Part shown: positions 58,777-64,000 of the stretch, piece after piece
Layout: every line of letters begins with the position of its first letter
Numbering within the stretch: the stretch's first letter is position 1
Source of the DNA: Larkinella terrae
GTDB taxonomy: Bacteria; Bacteroidota; Bacteroidia; Cytophagales; Spirosomataceae
NCBI RefSeq assembly: GCF_009668025.1
Contig: NZ_WJXZ01000006.1
Span: 434,001 to 498,000, forward strand
DNA length: 64,000 nt
Direction: 5' to 3'
Position numbers and translations under genes: made by a program
The notes under the pieces: model-generated
What the model saw: only the letters and a program-made list of their open reading frames with translations
Database searches by the model: none
What the model was told of the DNA's origin: nothing

Positions 58777-60507
58777 ATGAACACTCGTTTTACCCACCGA
58801 GTCCTTGCCTTCTGCGTCGCCGTGCTGCTGTCGCCCTACGCGTTTGGACAAAGCAAGGCCGACAAAATTGATGCGCTAATGCGCCAGTATTTCGAAAACC
58901 GGCAATTCAACGGAACGGTTCTGGTGGCTGAGAACGGGAAAGTGATTTTCAAAAAAGGCTACGGACTGGCGAATATGGAATGGAATATCGCCAATGCGCC
59001 CGATACGAAATTCCGGCTGGGGTCGATTACGAAGCAGTTTACGGCCTTCCTGATCATGCAGCTGGTGGATCAGGGCAAGCTGAAGGTCAACGAGAAAGTG
59101 ACGACTTATTTGCCCGATTACCCCAAAGCAACCGGCGACAAAATCACCATTCACCACCTGTTAACTCATACTTCCGGTATCCCGAACTATACGAATTTTC
59201 CTAAATTCATGGAACAGGAAAGCCGAAATCCGTATGTTCCCGCCGAATTTGTCAAAAAGTTTGCAGATTATTCCCTCGAATTTGAACCCGGTTCCCGGTT
59301 TTCGTACAGCAACTCGGGCTACTTTTTGCTCGGTGTGATTATTGAAAAAATAACCGGAAAATCGTACGCGACGGTTTTGAAGGAAGCCATTCTGACTCCG
59401 GCCCAACTCAAAGACACCGGTTATGACATGCCTGGCCCGATCATTCCGAAGCGGGCTGCAGGCTACGAGCGAAACGGGGGCGGTTTTGTCAACGCGCCTT
59501 ATCTGGACATGACGATTCCGTACGCGGCCGGTTCGCTGTATTCAACAGTGGAGGATTTATACCGCTGGGATCAGGTTTTGTATTCGGATAAGCTGTTGTC
59601 GGCGGCTTCAAAAACCGCCCTGTTTACGCCGTTTCGGGATCATTATGCGTATGGCTGGGGCGTTGGCAACGCTAAAATTGGCCAGCGGAAAGACAGCGTG
59701 CTGATCATCTCACACGGGGGCGGCATCAACGGATTCAATACCCAGTTCACCCGGCTTCCCAAAGACAAACATACGGTCATTTTGCTAAACAATACCGGCG
59801 GAACGACGCTGGGAGCCATGCAGAATAACATTCTGAAAATTCTGTACGATCAACCGTATGAGAATCCCAGGAAACCGATTGCAGCCGCGCTCCGGCAAAC
59901 GCTGACCAGTTCATCGCTGGAAAAAGCCATCCAGCAGTTTGCGGTTTTGAAAAACGATAAAGCCTATGAACTGAACGAAGACGAAATGAACTCGCTGGGC
60001 TACGAACTGATGCGCGATGGTAAACTGAAAGAAGCCTTGGCGGTTTTCAATCTGAACGTCGAATCGTATCCGAAATCGTCGAATGTCTACGACAGTCGGG
60101 GAGAGGCTTACATGGCGCAGGGGGATAAAGAATCGTCGATCAAAGATTATAAACAATCGCTCGAGCTTGACCCCCGAAATATGAATGCCGTGGAGATGCT
60201 GAAGAAATTGGGCGAAAACGCGGAAATACCTAAAGATGCGACGGTTTCGACAGAGGTGCTGGAAAAATACGTTGGAAAATACGAGTTGGCACCATCATTC
60301 ATCATCGAAATTACGCGTGCGGATTCTCAGCTGTATGGTCAGGCTACCGGACAGGGGAAATTTGAGCTATTTCCACAGTCAGAAACTGAATTTTACCTGA
60401 AAGTGGTGCCCGCCAAAGTGTCTTTTGTAAAGGACGAAAAAGGTCAGATATCGCAATTGATTTTGCATCAGAACGGGCGGGATATGCCGGGCAAACGTAT
60501 TCCTTAA
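58777..60507 (+). CDS. Secreted serine hydrolase of the beta-lactamase family with TPR
   Basis: 576 residues from the ATG at 58777, with a signal peptide ending AFGQ (about 25). The class C beta-lactamase/PBP4* triad is complete: S83-I-T-K86 (GSITKQF), YSNSGY and HGGGINGF. After the catalytic domain (to about 400) two TPR-like helix pairs (YELMRDGKLKEALAVFNLN, AYMAQGDKESSIKDYKQSL) and a small C-terminal beta domain follow. This layout is a common Bacteroidota peptidase or esterase type. It probably cleaves peptides or esters in the periplasm; beta-lactam resistance is not implied. Confidence 0.93.
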   Translation: MNTRFTHRVLAFCVAVLLSPYAFGQSKADKIDALMRQYFENRQFNGTVLVAENGKVIFKKGYGLANMEWNIANAPDTKFRLGSITKQFTAFLIMQLVDQGKLKVNEKVTTYLPDYPKATGDKITIHHLLTHTSGIPNYTNFPKFMEQESRNPYVPAEFVKKFADYSLEFEPGSRFSYSNSGYFLLGVIIEKITGKSYATVLKEAILTPAQLKDTGYDMPGPIIPKRAAGYERNGGGFVNAPYLDMTIPYAAGSLYSTVEDLYRWDQVLYSDKLLSAASKTALFTPFRDHYAYGWGVGNAKIGQRKDSVLIISHGGGINGFNTQFTRLPKDKHTVILLNNTGGTTLGAMQNNILKILYDQPYENPRKPIAAALRQTLTSSSLEKAIQQFAVLKNDKAYELNEDEMNSLGYELMRDGKLKEALAVFNLNVESYPKSSNVYDSRGEAYMAQGDKESSIKDYKQSLELDPRNMNAVEMLKKLGENAEIPKDATVSTEVLEKYVGKYELAPSFIIEITRADSQLYGQATGQGKFELFPQSETEFYLKVVPAKVSFVKDEKGQISQLILHQNGRDMPGKRIP

Positions 60508-60529
60508 TTAAATAGTTTGGGGTTTATAA

Positions 60530-60577
60530 TTTATGGTTTTTGGTGAAGAGGTTATAGATTATCGATTAAACCATAAA
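60530..60577. repeat. AT-rich hairpin after the serine hydrolase gene
   Basis: TTTATGGTTT (60530-60539) and AAACCATAAA (60568-60577) form a perfect 10-bp stem with a 28-nt loop, 22 bases after the stop codon. There is no GC core or T tract. The surrounding words (ATAATTTATGG, CCATAAACGC) suggest remains of a longer dyad. Confidence 0.55.
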
Positions 60578-60645
60578 CGCTAATCAAATAGCCATAAGCT
60601 ACTTGTAATAAGCGCGTTGTGAAGTAGAATTTGAAGAATTAAAGT

Positions 60646-61599
60646 ATGATTCGCATTTTTCAACAGGACGAAGCCGCCGTTCGGAAAGTCCGCGATATTG
60701 ATTCGTTTTCCGACACGGAACGAACCCTTTGGGTTGATTTACAGAATCCGACGCGCGAAGAAACCAAGAGCGTGGAAGACAAGTTTGATGTCAATTTTCA
60801 GACGCAGCAGGAGCAGGCCGAGATCGAAAGTAGTTCGCGGTATATCGAAGAAGACGATTTTCTGATTGCGAACTCCAACTTCATGGTTCCCGATAAGGAG
60901 CAGATGTACGTGACCGTTCCGGTCAGTTTCATGCTCAAGGACGAAACCTTGTTTACGTACCGGAATGAGGCCGATTTGAAATCATTTGCCGACACGGTAA
61001 AGCGGATCAAATCACGCCGGTCGATGTTCAACGATGGCGCGCAGATTCTGATCACGATATTCGAATCCCGGATCGATTACGACGCCGACTTGATCGAGTC
61101 GGTTTCGCTGGAAATTAAAACCATCAACCGACAACTGGACATCGACGCCAAGCTGGATCGGGAAATGCTCTTAAAAATAAATGATTATCAGGAGCTGACG
61201 ATGTCGATTCGGGAAAATGTGGTCGATAAACAGCGCGTAATCACTTCCATGATCCGCAGCGACGGCTGGTTTACCGACGAGGAACAACAGCGACTTCGGA
61301 CGCTCATCAAAGACATTAACTCGCTGATCGACCATACGAATTTCATCTTCGAACGGCTGGAGTTTTTGCAAAATACTTACCTCGGTTTGATTGATCTGGA
61401 GCAAAACCGCATCGTAAAAATCTTCACGGTGGTTTCGCTGGTTTTTTTGCCACCAACCCTGCTGGCGAGCATCTGGGGGATGAACTTTACCAATATGCCG
61501 GAGTTGAGCTGGCAGATGGGCTATCCGATTGCGCTGGCGGCCATTGTTTTTTCTTCGCTGGTTACTTTGTTGATTTTCAGGCGCAAAAATTGGCTTTGA
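60646..61599 (+). CDS. corA: CorA-family magnesium/divalent cation channel
   Basis: 317 residues. The CorA signature is the GMN motif in IWGMNFTNMPEL near residue 280, between two C-terminal membrane helices (FTVVSLVFLPPTLLASIWGM and PIALAAIVFSSLVTLLIF). The first ~250 residues are the cytoplasmic alpha/beta funnel with the long helix around 160-230. It forms a pentameric channel in the inner membrane for Mg2+ or Co2+/Ni2+. It is followed by an MscS channel gene on the same strand at 86 bases. Confidence 0.95.
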   Translation: MIRIFQQDEAAVRKVRDIDSFSDTERTLWVDLQNPTREETKSVEDKFDVNFQTQQEQAEIESSSRYIEEDDFLIANSNFMVPDKEQMYVTVPVSFMLKDETLFTYRNEADLKSFADTVKRIKSRRSMFNDGAQILITIFESRIDYDADLIESVSLEIKTINRQLDIDAKLDREMLLKINDYQELTMSIRENVVDKQRVITSMIRSDGWFTDEEQQRLRTLIKDINSLIDHTNFIFERLEFLQNTYLGLIDLEQNRIVKIFTVVSLVFLPPTLLASIWGMNFTNMPELSWQMGYPIALAAIVFSSLVTLLIFRRKNWL

Positions 61600-61685
61600 G
61601 ACGGTTGCCAACTAATTATTTTCGGTTTGTACGTTACTTTTTGAGGGTTCCTGCTTCATAACTGTAGAAACTAAAAAACAGCCCA

Positions 61686-62531
61686 ATGGAGCCCTCCCAA
61701 TTCTCTTTTCAAAACGTGCTTGATCAGGTGGTGGCATTTGCCACTTTGTACGGTTTTAAAATCTTACTGGCGATTGTTATTCTGATTGTCGGCCTGTGGC
61801 TGGTCAATCAGGTGGTCCGAATGCTGTCGACGGTGATGAACAAACGCCAGGTCGACCGGGATGTTCAGCCTTTTTTGTTATCACTCGTCAGTGCCATTCT
61901 GAAAGTGCTGGTACTGTTGAGTGTGGCCAGTACGCTTGGGGTGGAAACGACCTCGTTCGTGGCCATTATCGGAGCCGCCGGTCTGGCCGTCGGGCTGGCT
62001 TTACAGGGAAGCTTAGCCAATTTTGCCGGTGGAGTGCTGATTCTGACGTTTAAACCGTTCCGTGTGGGCGACCTGATTTCGGCTCAGGGCTTTACCGGAA
62101 ATGTCGAAGCGATTCATATTTTCAACACCATTCTGGTCACCCTCGATAACCGCACGATTATTTTGCCCAACGGGGCCTTGTCTACCTCGCCCATTATCAA
62201 TATTTCCGGCAAAGGTGTCATCCGGGTCGATATGGTTTTTGCTGCGGGGAATACCAACGAAGTCGATGAGGTGAAAGCGTCGATCAAACGCGTGGTCGAC
62301 GCCTGTCCGTATGGCTTAAAAGACCGGGAGCATGATATTCTCGTGACCAAACTGACCGAACTGGCCTTCCATTTTGACGTTCGGGTCTGGACCAGGAGCG
62401 CTACCTACTGGGAGACGTATTATTTTATTCACGAAGGCATCGCCCGCCAGTTCGGTAAAGACGGTATCAAAGGCCCCGAGCCGACGGTTACGGTGATGGG
62501 CGACTTCAGCTCGGTTGGACGAGTGAGTTAA
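61686..62531 (+). CDS. MscS-type mechanosensitive channel
   Basis: 281 residues, the size of E. coli MscS. Three membrane segments precede the conserved pore helix and beta domain: AIIGAAGLAVGLALQGSLANFAGG, then LILTFKPFRVGDLISAQGFTGNVEAI and NRTIILPNGALSTSPIIN. The C-terminal alpha/beta domain ends near residue 281. It should open under membrane tension and protect against osmotic downshock. A decamer-type inverted repeat follows its stop. Confidence 0.95.
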   Translation: MEPSQFSFQNVLDQVVAFATLYGFKILLAIVILIVGLWLVNQVVRMLSTVMNKRQVDRDVQPFLLSLVSAILKVLVLLSVASTLGVETTSFVAIIGAAGLAVGLALQGSLANFAGGVLILTFKPFRVGDLISAQGFTGNVEAIHIFNTILVTLDNRTIILPNGALSTSPIINISGKGVIRVDMVFAAGNTNEVDEVKASIKRVVDACPYGLKDREHDILVTKLTELAFHFDVRVWTRSATYWETYYFIHEGIARQFGKDGIKGPEPTVTVMGDFSSVGRVS

Positions 62532-62541
62532 AATAGGTTTG

Positions 62542-62626
62542 TTTCGCAGAGTCAAGCGGAGTTTCACCGAGTTAAGCAGAGTTTCAATACTTCCTCAACT
62601 CGGTGAAACTCCGCTTAGCTTCGCGA
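62542..62626. repeat. Decamer-type inverted repeat between MscS and EEP genes
   Basis: Four 10-base units start at 62542, 62552, 62562 and 62572 (for example TCAAGCGGAG and TTAAGCAGAG). The arms 62554-62573 and 62597-62616 are perfectly complementary over 20 bp, and the longer arms match at about 30 of 35. It lies between convergent genes and ends 7 bases from the stop of the phosphodiesterase gene. Confidence 0.92.
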
Positions 62627-62632
62627 AATAAC

Positions 62633-63496
62633 TTATCGAGAAAGCACGGAAATCCGACTCAAAACCGGCCAGTGATCGGAAATGAACACATTGTCTTTCA
62701 GAATTGGCAGATAATCATGGCGTTTCACTTCTACATTCGGGCCGACAAAAATGAAGTCGATTACCAGACCACTCTGACGGGTTTGAAAATTATTGAATGT
62801 GCTGTTGCCGCCGGTATGGGGACTTTCTGAAAGCTTTTCGGTGTTGCTTAGCTGGAAAGTCGGGTCGCTCGTTAGGGTCTTGATGGCAGGAGATACGTCG
62901 GGCGTGTTGAAATCGCCGGTCAGAATAACCGGTAACTCACCGGCCAGATCTTTCACCTTGCTAATCAGTAATTTCGCACTGTTCTGGCGGGCGGTTTCGC
63001 CCATATGATCGAAGTGGGTATTGATGACCAGAACCTGACTTTCATTTCGTTTGTCCCGAAAAATGCCGTACGTGGCCACACGCGGGAGAGCCGCATCCCA
63101 GGACTTGCTGCCCGGTACCTCCGGCGTTTCCGAAAGCCAGAATGTTCCCTGTTTGACGACCTCGAATTTCTGTTTGTTGTAGAAAACCGGTGAGAATTCA
63201 CCCTGGTTTTTGCCATCGTCACGACCCACGCCGATCCAGCCGTAGTTTGGCAATTGATCCTGTAAATCAGCAATCTGGCCCGCTAAAGCTTCCTGCAAAC
63301 CGGCAATATCAACCTGATAGTTTGTAAACACACTGGCGGCTAGTTCCTTCCGGTTCGGCCAGGCATTCAGCCCGTCCTGCGGATTATTGTAGCGGATATT
63401 AAACGAAAGGATATTCAACGGGAATTGTGGAACCGGCTGGGCCGAAATTTCGGAGATAAGCGTAAAGAGCAGGGCAAAAAGCAGACAACATTTCAT
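62633..63496 (-). CDS. Secreted endonuclease/exonuclease/phosphatase family protein
   Basis: 287 residues with a signal peptide ending ISAQ (about 20). The EEP motifs appear in order: LNILSFNIRYNN, the catalytic Glu in AGLQEALAGQ, VINTHFDHMGETAR, VILTGDFNTPD, and SDHWPVLSRIS with the catalytic His. Being exported, it probably acts on extracellular nucleic acid, sugar phosphates or lipids. It is the size of the single-domain members, and its 3' end abuts the decamer repeat. Confidence 0.94.
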   Translation of the reverse strand: MKCCLLFALLFTLISEISAQPVPQFPLNILSFNIRYNNPQDGLNAWPNRKELAASVFTNYQVDIAGLQEALAGQIADLQDQLPNYGWIGVGRDDGKNQGEFSPVFYNKQKFEVVKQGTFWLSETPEVPGSKSWDAALPRVATYGIFRDKRNESQVLVINTHFDHMGETARQNSAKLLISKVKDLAGELPVILTGDFNTPDVSPAIKTLTSDPTFQLSNTEKLSESPHTGGNSTFNNFQTRQSGLVIDFIFVGPNVEVKRHDYLPILKDNVFISDHWPVLSRISVLSR

Positions 63497-63654
63497 GTGG
63501 GCGGATTTGGTTTCGTCGCGTCGAAGTACGCTTCCGCCCGCCGGAAAACCTATCCAATCGGATTATTTTTCAAAAACCGCTTGTTAACGGGCAGAACGTC
63601 CGCACATTTCGGCCAGCGAGCGTTACAGATCTGTTCGTACGGTAACAATTCGAT
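63497..63654. other. Short spacer between the EEP gene and the last gene
   Basis: A 158-base stretch with no acceptable coding frame. It must contain the EEP promoter on the minus strand. I noticed no exact TAnnTTTG box. Confidence 0.35.
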
Positions 63655-63996
63655 TCAGGATTTCTGTCTGGAAATCATTCCGTAATAAATCAAAAAACCG
63701 ATGGACGTGGAAACCGCCACAATGCCGTAGGGCAGGGTCGAATCGAAGGAGCGCGGAACAAAGGCAGCGATAATCAATCCCAGCCCGAAAAAGAGCAGAA
63801 TCAATCCCCATTTCAGGTTGTCGGTGGGCAAGCTTGCCTCGTCGTCCAACTGGCGCAGACTTTCTTCGTTCCACTGCCCCAGTTCCATCAGCCGCCGACG
63901 CAGCAGGTATTTGGTAAACGGCTTTATGATCAGATAGATACCAAACGCAATTGCGAGTGTGACGTAAGCCCCCTGCACCCCATATTGTTCTTGCAT
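63655..63996 (-). CDS. Small membrane protein (DUF6249-like)
   Basis: 113 residues, beginning at the ATG of 63994-63996, four bases from the window edge, so the start could lie further upstream. Three membrane segments: YVTLAIAFGIYLIIKPFTKY, LKWGLILLFFGLGLIIAAFV and YGIVAVSTSIGFLIYYG. A short acidic linker with basic residues (LLRRRLMELGQWNEESL) follows the first helix. It resembles Bacteroidota DUF6249 membrane proteins, which sit with sigma factors in some genomes, but no sigma factor is visible here. Confidence 0.72.
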   Translation of the reverse strand: MQEQYGVQGAYVTLAIAFGIYLIIKPFTKYLLRRRLMELGQWNEESLRQLDDEASLPTDNLKWGLILLFFGLGLIIAAFVPRSFDSTLPYGIVAVSTSIGFLIYYGMISRQKS

Positions 63997-64000
63997 ATTT

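Noticed and set aside
58777-60507. Calling the serine hydrolase a beta-lactam resistance gene
   Set aside because: SxxK, YxN and HxG are shared with peptidases and esterases. The TPR and C-terminal domain fit a Bacteroidota housekeeping hydrolase better.
31999-62626. CRISPR array as an explanation for the short periodic repeats
   Set aside because: The units are 7 or 10 bases without unique spacers, symmetric rather than direct, and no cas gene is present.

Overview
The window is about 64 kb of a Bacteroidota chromosome, most likely a Cytophagales member of the Spirosoma/Larkinella type. The support is: a type IX secretion C-terminal sorting domain at the left edge, several TAnnTTTG (Bacteroidota -7 type) promoter boxes, LytS/LytTR regulation, many AraC-family regulators, SusD-free glycan genes (GH127, GH43-like, a DUF1080 locus), and a hisG-hisD-hisC gene order. 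No rRNA, tRNA, CRISPR array, prophage or insertion sequence was recognised. It reads as ordinary chromosome with many small accessory transcription units.

Layout. 1-8.9 kb: tail of a secreted protein, a YegP-like protein, a receiver-only response regulator, an EthD-like secreted protein facing a LysR regulator, an AraC regulator with a flavin monooxygenase, a DsbA-like protein facing an HxlR redox regulator, and a lipoprotein with a small membrane protein. 9.5-11.7 kb: an SDR/membrane protein/AraC operon. 11.8-18.2 kb: a two-gene ABC exporter facing a LytS-type kinase and LytTR regulator pair, then PAP2 phosphatase, EamA half-transporter and a second receiver-only regulator. 18.2-26.4 kb: PQQ dehydrogenase with an inserted cytochrome c domain, L-serine dehydratase, lipoprotein, AI-2E-type permease, DHFR-like protein, AraC regulator. 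26.5-32.6 kb: GH127 arabinofuranosidase, AddA/RecB-like helicase, outer-membrane protein. 32.6-36.6 kb: his genes in the order hisG-hisD-[VapB/VapC-like pair]-hisC. 36.7-44.5 kb: asparaginase, then an AraC regulator facing a five-gene operon (DUF1080, Gfo/Idh/MocA, two TIM-barrel isomerases, phytanoyl-CoA dioxygenase-like) that looks like a 3-keto-glycoside degradation route. 44.5-50.6 kb: membrane acyltransferase and two amidohydrolase-family proteins. 51-64 kb: ArsR/SRPBCC pair, small membrane proteins, VOC protein, GH43-like hydrolase, DinB-like protein, DUF4180, AraC/SDR pair, serine beta-lactamase-like hydrolase, CorA, MscS, a secreted EEP-family phosphodiesterase and a membrane protein.

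The most unusual content is between the genes. Many gaps hold long inverted repeats built from short periodic words. One family is made of 10-bp units (consensus about TTAAGCRGAG or TTTCGCAGAG) and occurs near 32.0, 54.7, 55.5 and 62.6 kb. A second is made of 7-bp units (consensus about TGACSRT) and occurs near 35.7, 43.6 and 49.2 kb; in two copies the first unit begins with the TGA stop codon of the upstream gene. Other families are a C5AAC5TAAAG5 dyad (50.9 and 54.8 kb), a cluster of five 3-nt-loop hairpins (21.9 kb), and single long dyads (24.9, 28.6 kb). The word AAAACCG/CGGTTTT is also strongly over-represented on both strands and in more than one reading frame.

Protein-level oddities are an AddA-like helicase whose C-terminal nuclease motif appears to have lost its catalytic residues, amidohydrolase-fold domains without the HxH metal motif, and a toxin-antitoxin pair placed seamlessly inside the his operon. 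All family assignments come from reading motifs by eye, with no database search.
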